Below, piece after piece: positions 18,844 to 27,816 of a DNA stretch of 64,000 bases. Under the pieces are notes generated by a model. That model saw only the letters and a program-made list of their open reading frames with translations. It ran no database searches and had not been told where the DNA came from. Position numbers and translations under genes: made by a program. Every line of letters begins with the position of its first letter. The stretch's first letter is position 1. The stretch is from Streptococcus parasanguinis (GTDB lineage: Bacteria; Bacillota; Bacilli; Lactobacillales; Streptococcaceae): contig CAJJKY010000002.1 in the NCBI GenBank assembly GCA_905188195.1, forward strand, positions 124,001-188,000, in the 5' to 3' direction.

Positions 18844-19530
18844 ATGGAAGAAAAAATAATTTTACCACAAAATACACGACTGATGGGGGCTCTGCTTGGT
18901 TTTATCGGAGGGGGCCTCGATGTCTTTTGCCACATGCACTACCGGAGTTTGGTCGCGACCCAAACGGGGAACCTACTGCTTCTCATCGCTGATTGGCACG
19001 ATCCCCGTGTCGAAAATACCATTATGCGTTTTTCATCTATTTTATTTTTCTCGATCGGCTTTTTGGTTGCCCTCCATATCAAAGAATATCGCAAGACAGC
19101 CTTTTGGCGGACCAAGATGTTGATTCCTTTGTTTGTGGTGACACTCCTGATTCCCTTGGTGTCTGTCATACCACCTGTAGAAGTTCCCTTTATTGCTTTT
19201 GGGACAGGGATGATGATGTTGACCTTTACAGGGAGCCTCATCGAAAATCACCCTTATGTGATCTTTATGACTTCTGGAAATTACCGCAAGATGCTGACGG
19301 CCTTGTACCGAATCACTCGAGGAAAGGGAGATTTGGACGAGTATCGGCGTCAGGCCATGAATTACGGGATTGTCGTTGGGAGCTTTGTTGCAGGAGCTAT
19401 TAGCGTAGCCATCCTCATGCATTTCATTCACCAATGGGCCATCTGGCTGATCACAGTGAACCTCTTTTTGATCATGACCTACTACACCGCCAGAGTCAAA
19501 CAACTCGGCCTGCAAACAGACAACCTATAG
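18844..19530 (+). CDS. DUF1275 (YoaK-like) membrane protein
   Basis: 228-residue membrane protein with about six hydrophobic segments. It matches the DUF1275/YoaK family (GFIGGGLDVFCHMHYRSLVATQTGNLLLL), which has unknown function and is sometimes suggested to be a small-molecule permease. The ATG at 18844 is used because the in-frame upstream ATG (18796) precedes a TATAAT (18807-18812) that is probably its own -10 box. Monocistronic, with a GGACC terminator hairpin directly after the stop. Confidence 0.82.
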   Translation: MEEKIILPQNTRLMGALLGFIGGGLDVFCHMHYRSLVATQTGNLLLLIADWHDPRVENTIMRFSSILFFSIGFLVALHIKEYRKTAFWRTKMLIPLFVVTLLIPLVSVIPPVEVPFIAFGTGMMMLTFTGSLIENHPYVIFMTSGNYRKMLTALYRITRGKGDLDEYRRQAMNYGIVVGSFVAGAISVAILMHFIHQWAIWLITVNLFLIMTYYTARVKQLGLQTDNL

Positions 19531-19532
19531 AA

Positions 19533-19560
19533 ACAGGACCCCGTGTGAGGTCCTGTTTTA
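19533..19560 (+). terminator. terminator after the DUF1275 gene
   Basis: ACAGGACC pairs with GGTCCTGT, followed by TTTTA, starting just after the stop codon. Confidence 0.75.
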
Positions 19561-19582
19561 GATTAATGACAAAGCCATCTTA

Positions 19583-19720
19583 GAAACTTTCCTTAGGTGA
19601 GTACGGACGTCAGCGAACTTCGAAGAAGTTCCATGACTTAGTTTTGAGCCTAAGGTCTCAAAACTCCCGAGTGCCTGAAACAATAGTGTTTCAGGCACTT
19701 TTCTCACAGCGGAAAGTTTC
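19583..19720. repeat. 138-bp multi-hairpin intergenic element with terminal inverted repeats
   Basis: A perfect 10-bp inverted repeat (GAAACTTTCC at 19583-19592, GGAAAGTTTC at 19711-19720) encloses three hairpins: GAACTTC/GAAGTTC (19615-19631), AGTTTTGAG/CTCAAAACT (19640-19665) and GTGCCTGAAA/TTTCAGGCAC (19671-19698). It could fold as a cloverleaf-like structure. It occupies most of the 304-bp gap between convergent genes. It differs in sequence from the five-copy 180-bp repeat. Confidence 0.8.
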
Positions 19721-19793
19721 GGTATTTTTTTGATTCGCTCAAAAAATTAAAACATATTTATATTTCTTTGCCGAATTGCTTAACTTATTTAAA

Positions 19794-19827
19794 AATAGTA
19801 CAGGACCTCACATGAGGTCTTGCTTTT
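19794..19827 (-). terminator. dusB terminator (partly bidirectional)
   Basis: On the minus strand CAAGACCTC pairs with GAGGTCCTG, followed by TACTATTTTT. On the plus strand the hairpin is also followed by T residues. Confidence 0.65.
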
Positions 19828-19834
19828 TGTATTT

Positions 19835-20812
19835 CTATGCTTTTAATTGTAAGAGTTCTTCAATCTCTGCTAGGGTGCTAGCTTGGGAGATGGCGCCACG
19901 GAGTTTGGCTGCACCAGATGTTCCACGGAGGTAGTGAGGGGCGAGACCACGGAATTCACGAACGGCAATGTGCTCACCTTTGAGATCAATCAAGCGTTTC
20001 AAGTGTTCGTAAGCAATCTTCATCTTGTCTTCAAAAGTCAAATCAGGCAGGATTTCTCCTGTTTCAAAGTAGTGGTTGATTTGGTTGAAGAGATAAGGAT
20101 TGCCCATAGCAGCGCGACCAATCATGACCGCATCGGCACCGACTTCTTCGATCCGTTGTTTGGCATCTTGAACCGTACGGATATCTCCGTTTGCGATAAA
20201 TGGAATCTTAGTCAGGGCTTGTGCAACCTTGTGAAGGGTCTCAAGGTCCGCATGCCCCGTATACATTTGCTCCCGAGTTCGTCCATGCATAGCGAGGGCA
20301 GAGACACCTGCAGCTTCAGCAGCGAGGGCATTCTCAACTGCTAGAGAAGGATCCGACCAACCCGTCCGCATTTTAACAGTGAGGGGGATATCAAGGACGG
20401 ATTGAACCTTATTGATGATGGAGTAGATCTTGTCTGGATCTTTGAGCCACATGGCACCAGCCTCGTTCTTGACGATTTTATTCACCGGGCAGCCCATGTT
20501 GATATCGACGATATCGGTCTTGGTATTTTCTTGGATAAATTCAGCTGCGCGTGCGAGGCTATCTTCGTCACTTCCAAAGAGTTGGATCGATACAGGATTT
20601 TCTCCTTCATCGATATGGAGCATGTGAAGCGTCTTTTCGTTGTTGTATTGAATCCCCTTGTCAGAGACCATTTCCATCACAACGAGCCCTGCCCCCAGTT
20701 CTTTGGCAATGGTCCGGAAAGCTGAGTTGGTCACTCCGGCCATTGGGGCTAGGACGGTACGGTTAGGGATTTCGACATCCCCGATCATAAATGGCGTATT
20801 AAGATTTGTCAC
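19835..20812 (-). CDS. dusB: tRNA-dihydrouridine synthase DusB
   Basis: 325-residue FMN-dependent enzyme that reduces uridines in the tRNA D-loop. It has the Dus barrel with LAPMAGVTNSAFRTI at the N-terminus, the signature MGCPVNKIVKNEAG with the catalytic Cys, and VKMRTGW and NGDI FMN-site motifs. The start is set at the GTG at 20812: an SD GGAGG lies about 8 nt upstream and the protein then begins VTNLNTPFMIGDVEIPNRT, as in relatives. Longer in-frame starts (20833, 20896) fall further inside hslO. The first 14 bp overlap the end of hslO, so the two are co-translated. Confidence 0.92.
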   Translation of the reverse strand: MTNLNTPFMIGDVEIPNRTVLAPMAGVTNSAFRTIAKELGAGLVVMEMVSDKGIQYNNEKTLHMLHIDEGENPVSIQLFGSDEDSLARAAEFIQENTKTDIVDINMGCPVNKIVKNEAGAMWLKDPDKIYSIINKVQSVLDIPLTVKMRTGWSDPSLAVENALAAEAAGVSALAMHGRTREQMYTGHADLETLHKVAQALTKIPFIANGDIRTVQDAKQRIEEVGADAVMIGRAAMGNPYLFNQINHYFETGEILPDLTFEDKMKIAYEHLKRLIDLKGEHIAVREFRGLAPHYLRGTSGAAKLRGAISQASTLAEIEELLQLKA

Positions 20813-21671
20813 GAATGAGTTCCTCCAAGTCATTTTCGTCAAAGTGGTAGTGTGTTTGGCAGAATTGGCAGGTAATCTCTGCACCGTGATCTTCATCTTT
20901 CATCTCTTCTAGATCACTAGCTGGCAGACTTGCTAAAGCGTTCAAAAAGCGCTCACGGCTGCAGTCGCACTGGAAGCGAAGTTCTTCTTCAGAGAGGCGT
21001 TTGAAAGGTTCATCCCCATAGATAGCAGAAAGAAGAGCTTCAATATGATCTTCAGATTCCAAAAGTGTTGAAATAGCAGGCATTTCTTGGATGCGTTTTT
21101 CAAAGCGCGCGATTTCTTCTTCCTTGGCATTTGGCAAGACCTGAAGCAAGAAACCACCAGCCACCTTGACCTTGTCTTCGTCATCCAACAGAACATTGAG
21201 TCCAACTGCAGAAGGTGTTTGTTGGCTTTCCGTCAGATAAAAGGCCAGGTCTTCTCCGATTTCACCTGTCACAAGAGGGGTCATGGAGTTATAAGGATTG
21301 CCCGTACCATAGTCAGTGATGACCAGGAATTCTCCGTTTCCGACAAATGGTCCCACCAGGACTTCACCAGTTGCTGTCTTCTTGATATCCACTCCAGGAT
21401 TTTGTACGTAGCCTTTAACATTTCCCTTGGTGTCTGCCACGGTGATGATGGCTCCGAGTGAGCTAGTCCCAAGGACTTTGACCGTAATTTTAGTATCTCC
21501 TTTCTCGTTTGCTGCCAAGATTTGACTGGCAATGAGGGTACGGCCAAGTGCGACCGTGGAGCTAGCTTGTGTATGATGTTTTTCTTGGGCTGTTCGTACA
21601 GTTTCTGTACTGTCTAGTACATAGGCACGAAAAGCGCCGCTTTCTGAGATAGTTTTAATAATTTTGTCCAT
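20799..21671 (-). CDS. hslO: redox-regulated chaperonin Hsp33
   Basis: 290-residue cytoplasmic holdase chaperone activated by oxidation. The N-terminal substrate-binding domain includes TVALGRTLIASQIL. The C-terminal zinc switch keeps four cysteines in the pattern CDC...CQFC (about residues 237-275). It is first of a two-gene minus-strand operon whose end overlaps dusB. The start is at the first ATG, although its SD is weak (AGAAG). Confidence 0.93.
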   Translation of the reverse strand: MDKIIKTISESGAFRAYVLDSTETVRTAQEKHHTQASSTVALGRTLIASQILAANEKGDTKITVKVLGTSSLGAIITVADTKGNVKGYVQNPGVDIKKTATGEVLVGPFVGNGEFLVITDYGTGNPYNSMTPLVTGEIGEDLAFYLTESQQTPSAVGLNVLLDDEDKVKVAGGFLLQVLPNAKEEEIARFEKRIQEMPAISTLLESEDHIEALLSAIYGDEPFKRLSEEELRFQCDCSRERFLNALASLPASDLEEMKDEDHGAEITCQFCQTHYHFDENDLEELIRDKS

Positions 21672-21925
21672 AGCTTCTATTTTAGCATAAAAAAGGGAAA
21701 GAGGTGAAGGGAGTAACTTGATTTATTTAGACGGTGAAGGGATAAAATCTTTCAGGGGAGAGCTTCGCTTAGAAACTGAATAGAATAGGATCTGTTTTAG
21801 GAAGTAAAGAAGGCAAAAGACGAACAATCATTCTTTAACGTTTAAAATGACGATCAAAAGATGGATGTTCGGAAAATGAGAAGCGGATTTTAAGGGTAAA
21901 AAACCAAGTAAAGAAATAGCCGACC
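21672..21925. other. divergent intergenic region hslO / purA, upstream part
   Basis: About 250 bp between hslO and the purA promoter. It should contain the hslO promoter (an AT-rich stretch just behind its start on the minus strand), but no clear -35/-10 pair stands out. No ORF, repeat or RNA motif was recognised here. Confidence 0.4.
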
Positions 21926-21954
21926 TTGAAAAAACATCAAAAATTGCTTATAAT
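21926..21954 (+). promoter_or_regulatory. purA promoter
   Basis: TTGAAA (21926-21931), exactly 17 bp, TATAAT (21949-21954). It lies 93 bp before the purA start, leaving a long structured leader. Confidence 0.8.
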
Positions 21955-21966
21955 AGAGTGTAAGAC

Positions 21967-22030
21967 AAACTTGCAGGTGAGACTCCTGCCCTTAGTTTGA
22001 AGAAAGGCATAGATAGCATCCTATCTATGG
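21967..22030 (+). other. structured 5' leader of purA
   Basis: Two consecutive hairpins: AAACT-GCAGG...CCTGC-AGTTT (21967-21998) and CATAGATAG/CTATCTATG (22008-22029) with a 4-nt loop. Neither is followed by a T-run, and both lie between the promoter and the SD. A regulatory or mRNA-stabilising role is inferred. It does not match a purine riboswitch core that I recognise. Confidence 0.55.
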
Positions 22031-22046
22031 TATATGAAAAAGAATT

Positions 22047-23339
<1,293 letters not shown>

Positions 23340-23345
23340 TTAAAA

Positions 23346-23529
23346 AAAGAGAGTGGGACAGAAATCGGTCATTCGTTAGAATTCGATTTCATCGTCCCAC
23401 CTCCGCACAGTTGAGTAGGGCTGTAAAAGCTGATGAAATCAGCGTAGTAGAGCCCACTCAACCACTGCGTCTTGCTCGACAATCCAAAGACAATTGAGAG
23501 GCTAGGACTTTTGTCCCAGCCTCTTTTTG
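23346..23529 (+). repeat. ~180-bp structured intergenic repeat, copy 3
   Basis: Forward-orientation copy directly behind purA, nearly identical to copy 2 over its whole length and ending in the GTCCCAGCCTC-TTTTT hairpin. It ends 20 bp before the HAD gene start, so it both closes purA and insulates the next gene. Confidence 0.9.
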
Positions 23530-23548
23530 AAAGCAGAAAGAGGAAAAA

Positions 23549-24193
23549 ATGTATCAAACGATTTTATTTGACCTAGATGGCACCTTGACCAATTCAGAAC
23601 TAGGGATTACCAACTCGGTGGCCTATGCCTTAGGAAAATATGGGATTCAAGTGCCAGACAAGAAAGCATTGAGAGTTTTCATCGGTCCGCCCTTGCAGGA
23701 GTCTTTTGAGCGCTTTTATGGATTTTCTAAGGAAGAATGTTTAAAGGCCATTGACTACTATCATGAGTATTTTTCCGAAAAAGGCCTTTATGAAAATGAG
23801 GTCTATCTAGGCGTTCCTGACTTGCTGGCTTCTCTCAAGCAGGCTGGCAAACAGTTGATTGTAGCTACGTCAAAGCCTGAAGAATTTTCCATTCAAATTC
23901 TCAAACACTTTGGTTTGTATGATTATTTTGACTTTGTCGCTGGTGCGACCATGGATAGAAAACGTAGTAAAAAAAGCGATGTTATCCAGTATGCCTTGGA
24001 GCAAAATGGGATTACAGATTTGGCGCATACCATCATGATTGGAGACAGGGAGCACGATGTGCTTGGCGCTCAAGCGCAAAAGCTTGATTCTATCGGTGTC
24101 CTTTATGGCTTTGGAAGCAGGGAAGAATTGGAAGAAGCCGGCGCCACCTATATTGCTCAAGAAGTTGGCGAAATTGCAGCTTTTATAGGATAA
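23549..24193 (+). CDS. HAD-superfamily hydrolase, phosphoglycolate phosphatase-like
   Basis: 214-residue cytoplasmic phosphatase of the Gph/PGP-like HAD group. Motif I FDLDGTL (Asp nucleophile) lies at residue ~8, with a helical cap domain after it. Motif II is VATSKP, motif III the lysine in KKSD, and motif IV GDREHD. Substrate is unknown; phosphoglycolate, 5'-nucleotides and similar sugars are typical. SD AGAGGA lies just upstream. It follows a repeat copy and precedes AT-rich accessory genes. Confidence 0.85.
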   Translation: MYQTILFDLDGTLTNSELGITNSVAYALGKYGIQVPDKKALRVFIGPPLQESFERFYGFSKEECLKAIDYYHEYFSEKGLYENEVYLGVPDLLASLKQAGKQLIVATSKPEEFSIQILKHFGLYDYFDFVAGATMDRKRSKKSDVIQYALEQNGITDLAHTIMIGDREHDVLGAQAQKLDSIGVLYGFGSREELEEAGATYIAQEVGEIAAFIG

Positions 24194-24311
24194 CCTTTTC
24201 CAAAATATTAAAAGTTGGAAGTTTTCTAATCTGCTGAATATTGCTTGATTTAATATTTCTATCGGTGTATGCTTACTGTAGGTTAAGTCACACAGATTAA
24301 GAGGTGATAAT

Positions 24312-24908
24312 ATGAATTTGTCACGATATATATTAAAATATAGTACTGATGATGGTACGTTGTATTTTAATACTAAAACCAATCATTCATTTTTTCTTAC
24401 GAATGAATTGAATAGAGTAGTCGACAGCAATGATGTGATTAGGAAAGAGTTTCATGCTTATCTTGATAAAAATAAATATTTAAGTGAGGGTGAGTATGAG
24501 GTCGAAAAGTATCTATCTAAAATAAGCGATACAGATGCTGAATTATTGGAACTAACAATTTTGACACATGGAGATTGTAATTTTCGGTGTAAGTATTGTT
24601 ATGAAAAATTTGAAAATATTGCTATGTCAACAGAGACAGAAGATGCCATTGTCCAATTTTTGAAAGAAAAACTTCAGTCCGGGAAGTATAAGTATTTGTC
24701 AGTAGGCTGGTTTGGAGGAGAACCACTGTTGGGATATAAAACTATCAAGCGGTTGTCTCCTGTTTTTATAGATTTATGTGAGAAATATCAGATTCATTAT
24801 CAAAGTGCAATCACTACGAATGATTATTTATTGACTAAGAATAACAAATTCGATGACAAAATGAATGCTAAACCTAGAGTATTTAACTATAATTGTGATT
24901 GTAAATAA
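24312..24908 (+). pseudogene. truncated radical SAM peptide maturase
   Basis: 198 residues with the radical SAM cluster CNFRCKYCYE (Cx3Cx2C) at about 92-101, then VGWFGGEPLL and ITTNDYLLT, typical of SPASM-type peptide-modifying enzymes. The N-terminal 80 residues resemble the leader-binding region of such maturases. Related enzymes are usually 350-500 residues; here the TIM barrel is cut after its first third and all SPASM cysteines are missing, so it is probably inactive. Base composition is AT-richer than flanking core genes. A hairpin follows the stop, then an ABC exporter. No precursor peptide gene was found in the 118 bp upstream. A small stand-alone function cannot be excluded. Confidence 0.75.
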
Positions 24909-24932
24909 TCACGATTTTAAATAAATTAGAGA

Positions 24933-24957
24933 AGAGGGTTGTGCTAGCCCTCTATTT
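24933..24957 (+). terminator. hairpin behind the truncated radical SAM gene
   Basis: AGAGGGTT pairs imperfectly with AGCCCTCT, followed by ATTTTG. A weak terminator. Confidence 0.5.
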
Positions 24958-24972
24958 TGATGGATGATAATT

Positions 24973-26550
24973 ATGAGAAATATTTATAAGTACATTGATA
25001 AGAAGTATCTTTTTCCTATTTTTTTAGGGCGTATTGTGAATAGTGGTTTGGTGTTGGCGCAACCTCTGATTTTAACGAAGGCCTTGAAGTTAGATCAAGA
25101 CGGCCTTTCTTATGGAAAAATTCTCAATTTTGTTTTATTTGGTTTGTCTGTCTATCTTGTTATTTATAGTCTGATGCTGTTTTCAAACTATTCGCACAAT
25201 ATATTCCGAAGAGAAATCAACAAAAGTGTCCGTGCCCTTTTATTTAAGAAAGTCATATTGAATCCTAAATTTTCCAATGATGAAAAAGTTAGTCTGCTAA
25301 CTCAAGATATGGAATATGTGGGCGATAATTATTTGGAAAATATAAATGTTATGGTGAGTTGGGGATTTGTCGCCCTTGTTACAGCCATTTATATTGTTTC
25401 ACAAAATTTTCTCTTAGGACTTATTTTTGTCATTTTTACGATTATGAGACCTATTCCTCAGTTCATCATGAATCGTCGTTTACAAGATTCGGGAGACAGC
25501 TGGTCCAAGCTTAGAACGAAATTACATGGGCTTGTCTCGGATAGTATGCAAGGCAGCCAAACCTTACGGATTAATCAGGCCATGAGGCTGAATGAAGAGC
25601 GCGTGAATGATTTAAACGGAGAATATCAAAAAGCCATCCAAAGATTTTGTTTCACACATAATATTATTTTTTTCTTTAATGGATTTATGGTCTTTTTTAG
25701 TCAGGTTGTTCCTCTTGCTTTAGGCTTTTATTTGAGTTTACAGGGAAATTCTATTTCTATTACAAGCCTCATCTCTATGTATGTTGCTGCGGGGATGCTG
25801 GTAGAACCGATCCAAACTCTGATGTACAGTGCAGCCAATCTCCAAGGTGCCTTGCCGACTGCGAACCGCCTGTTTAAGATTATCGAGGAAGAACCTGATT
25901 TCGAAGAGACAAAGGATCAATTTGTTGAAAATCTCGAATCGTTGCGCTTAAATCATATTTCAAAAAGTTTTGCTGAACGTCAGCTTTTTTCTGATTTGAC
26001 GGCGACGATTTCAGTAGGTCAGAAGGTATTAATCAAAGGACCGAGCGGGTCTGGAAAGACGACTCTTTTTCGCTTGATTTTAGGAGAAGAAGTATGTGAT
26101 GAGGGTGACATTTTCGTTCAGTATGATGGAAATCAAATAACGAGTCATTTCCAAGGGAATATCGGTTTAATTAGCCAGCATCCCTTCCTGTTTAACGATA
26201 CTATCCGCTATAATCTAACTTTTGGTCAGCCTTTTCAGGACCATGAATTATTGGAGGTATTGGACCGAGTTGGCTTAATAGATGAATTTCAGGATATTTT
26301 GAATGTAGAAATTCATAATAATGGTGAAAACATTTCAGGAGGTCAGCGTGTCAGATTAGAGTTGGCTCGTTTTCTCTTACGCGAGAAGGATATTTTATTA
26401 GCGGACGAAGTGACATCAGCTTTGGACGAAAAAAATAGTCGTCTGGTTAGAGACCTAATCTTTTCTTTGCCGATCACGGTACTAGAAATAGCCCATCATA
26501 TTGATGAAGAAGAGCGCTATGACCAAATCCTTGAGTTACGTAAAGGATGA
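24973..26550 (+). CDS. ABC half-transporter (fused permease/ATPase), probable peptide exporter
   Basis: 525 residues. The N-terminal membrane domain (about 1-300, some six hydrophobic segments) is followed by an ATPase with Walker A GPSGSGKTT, signature ISGGQ and Walker B DILLADE. There is no N-terminal C39 peptidase, so it would export an already processed or leaderless substrate, or be a general half-exporter. The neighbouring truncated radical SAM gene suggests it once served a modified peptide. ATG 24973 is preferred over 24964 because of spacing to the weak SD TGGA. AT-rich composition matches its upstream neighbour and suggests joint acquisition. Confidence 0.8.
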   Translation: MRNIYKYIDKKYLFPIFLGRIVNSGLVLAQPLILTKALKLDQDGLSYGKILNFVLFGLSVYLVIYSLMLFSNYSHNIFRREINKSVRALLFKKVILNPKFSNDEKVSLLTQDMEYVGDNYLENINVMVSWGFVALVTAIYIVSQNFLLGLIFVIFTIMRPIPQFIMNRRLQDSGDSWSKLRTKLHGLVSDSMQGSQTLRINQAMRLNEERVNDLNGEYQKAIQRFCFTHNIIFFFNGFMVFFSQVVPLALGFYLSLQGNSISITSLISMYVAAGMLVEPIQTLMYSAANLQGALPTANRLFKIIEEEPDFEETKDQFVENLESLRLNHISKSFAERQLFSDLTATISVGQKVLIKGPSGSGKTTLFRLILGEEVCDEGDIFVQYDGNQITSHFQGNIGLISQHPFLFNDTIRYNLTFGQPFQDHELLEVLDRVGLIDEFQDILNVEIHNNGENISGGQRVRLELARFLLREKDILLADEVTSALDEKNSRLVRDLIFSLPITVLEIAHHIDEEERYDQILELRKG

Positions 26551-26665
26551 GCGATGCCACAATAGTTGGTTCTGCGACAAAGCGGATAGTAGTAAGCCAG
26601 CAATTTGTCAGATATTTTTGAGATTCTAAGTGGTGATATTTCCAAAATCATCAATACTCAGAGAA

Positions 26666-26698
26666 CTTAAGCTTTATTTAAGATAGGCCAGCTATACT
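26666..26698 (+). promoter_or_regulatory. CiaR-dependent promoter
   Basis: The direct repeat CTTAAG-N5-TTTAAG (26666-26671, 26677-26682) is followed after exactly 10 bp by TATACT (26693-26698). This is the known architecture of promoters activated by the response regulator CiaR in streptococci. It drives the small RNA just downstream. Confidence 0.85.
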
Positions 26699-26704
26699 AG
26701 AAGC

Positions 26705-26793
26705 ATAAACAAAGACCTCCTAACTTTGTTTAAACCTCCTAAACTTTTTCATAATAATCTCCCATAAGAGTCGCCCAATCGGCGGCTTTTTTT
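26705..26793 (+). ncRNA. CiaR-dependent small RNA (csRNA family)
   Basis: About 90 nt from the inferred start to the end of a rho-independent terminator (GTCGCC/GGCGGC with seven T, 26770-26793). A 5' hairpin AAACAAAG/CTTTGTTT shows CCTCCT in its loop, and a second CCTCCT follows in the single-stranded linker. Both are complementary to Shine-Dalgarno sequences. This matches pneumococcal csRNAs, which block translation at SD/start regions. With its CiaR promoter it fills most of the 300-bp gap before tadA; the first 115 bp after the ABC gene show nothing recognisable. Confidence 0.88.
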
Positions 26794-26852
26794 GTGAGTC
26801 GTAAGCTGCCTATGGTATAATGAACAAAGAAACTAAAAGGAAGAAGGAAGAG

Positions 26853-27362
26853 ATGGACTACACGATAGAGGAAAAAGCGATGTTTATGAGGGAAGCCCTG
26901 AAGGAGGCGGAGATTGCCCTCGCCAATGATGAAATACCGATTGGCTGTGTCTTGGTCAAGGATGGTCAGATTATCGGGCGTGGACATAATGCGCGTGAGG
27001 AGCTGCAGCGGGCGGTCATGCATGCGGAAATCATGGCGATCGAGGAAGCCAATCAGCATGAAGAGAGCTGGCGTTTGCTGGATACGACTCTGTTTGTGAC
27101 CATTGAACCCTGTGTCATGTGTAGTGGTGCCATTGGTCTAGCTCGGATTCCCCAGGTGATTTACGGGGCGACCAATCAGAAGTTTGGCGGAGCAGGAAGT
27201 CTCTACGACATTTTGACAGATGAGCGCCTCAATCACCGGGTGGAAGTGGAAACAGGAATCTTGGAAGCAGAATGTGCAGCCATCATGCAGACCTTCTTCC
27301 GCCAAGGTCGAGAACGAAAAAAACAAGCCAAGCTCGCAGCTAAGGCCGAAACACAAGAATAA
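26853..27362 (+). CDS. tadA: tRNA-specific adenosine deaminase TadA
   Basis: 169-residue zinc enzyme that converts A34 of tRNA-Arg(ACG) to inosine. HAE (catalytic Glu) lies in VMHAEIMAI and the PCVMCSGA zinc Cys pair follows. The start is set at 26853, with AAGGAAG upstream, because the in-frame ATG at 26820 overlaps the probable -10 box TATAAT (26816-26821, with TG extension). The SRP RNA gene follows directly, whose promoter begins 11 bp after the stop. Confidence 0.93.
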   Translation: MDYTIEEKAMFMREALKEAEIALANDEIPIGCVLVKDGQIIGRGHNAREELQRAVMHAEIMAIEEANQHEESWRLLDTTLFVTIEPCVMCSGAIGLARIPQVIYGATNQKFGGAGSLYDILTDERLNHRVEVETGILEAECAAIMQTFFRQGRERKKQAKLAAKAETQE

Positions 27363-27373
27363 AAACCAGACCT

Positions 27374-27401
27374 TTGCAAAATCCACAATTTATGATATAA
27401 T
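27374..27401 (+). promoter_or_regulatory. promoter of SRP RNA gene
   Basis: TTGCAA (27374-27379), 16 bp, TATAAT (27396-27401), 7 bp before the first paired base of the RNA. Confidence 0.8.
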
Positions 27402-27407
27402 ACCTAT

Positions 27408-27487
27408 CGGAGCAACAGTTCTGCGTGAAGCGGGTCAGGGGAGGAATCCAGCAGCCCTAAGCGAAGTGAGCTGTGTGCTCTTTTTCT
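27408..27487 (+). ncRNA. ffs: signal recognition particle RNA (small bacterial type)
   Basis: Contains the universally conserved SRP domain IV tip: GGTCAGG, then GGAATCCAGCAGCCC. The ends pair (GAGCA-ACAG with CTGT-GTGCTC), giving one long hairpin of about 75-80 nt as in streptococcal 4.5S-like RNAs. A TTTTT tract follows the closing strand and ends transcription. It works with Ffh in targeting membrane and secreted proteins. Confidence 0.92.
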
Positions 27488-27731
27488 ATTGCTCTTGATG
27501 AGTCAAGCCTAAAAGGTGCAGATGAATATTGGAGCAGCGAATCTAGTTTGAACGGACCTGAAATGAATTCAGCTGACATCCAATCTTAAGAAGCATATTT
27601 GTTTTCTTGTCAATCAAAATTGTTCTTCTCAATAGGCCTAAATAGGCCTAAAATTTGTTGACTTACGCAAACGATTGCTCTCGGTTATGTCCTAAGGTTA
27701 GCTTATTTAGAAAAATAGTATAGAATACAAA
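27488..27731. other. gene-free stretch before pgi; probable left edge of imported block
   Basis: No ORF or RNA gene recognised. Composition becomes clearly AT-richer from about 27590. A tandem direct repeat AATAGGCCTAA (twice, near 27635-27660) contains the palindrome TAGGCCTA. The left recombination junction of the pgi-srl import may lie here, but the window does not define it. Confidence 0.4.
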
Positions 27732-27788
27732 TGTAAACGTTTTAAAATAGCGAAAGCACTTGCTTATTTTTTCTTAAAGCGTTATCAT
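27732..27788 (+). promoter_or_regulatory. pgi promoter with two cre-like sites
   Basis: TTGCTT (27760-27765), 17 bp, TATCAT (27783-27788). Two 14-mers each differ from the cre consensus at one position: TGTAAACGTTTTAA (27732-27745) and TTAAAGCGTTATCA (27774-27787), the latter covering the -10. Carbon-source control of this pgi copy is plausible. Confidence 0.55.
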
Positions 27789-27816
27789 AAAAGAAAAGAA
27801 CAATTGGAGGATAAAC

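Noticed and set aside
20833..20896. Longer N-termini for DusB (starts at 20896 or 20833)
   Set aside because: They lie inside hslO, lack a spaced SD and add sequence not seen in the family; GTG 20812 has GGAGG at good distance.
26720..26752. Minus-strand micro-ORF MKKFRRFKQS with AGGAGG-like signals around it
   Set aside because: The AGGAGG motifs are the complement of the anti-SD CCTCCT sites of the plus-strand csRNA, which has a complete promoter and terminator.
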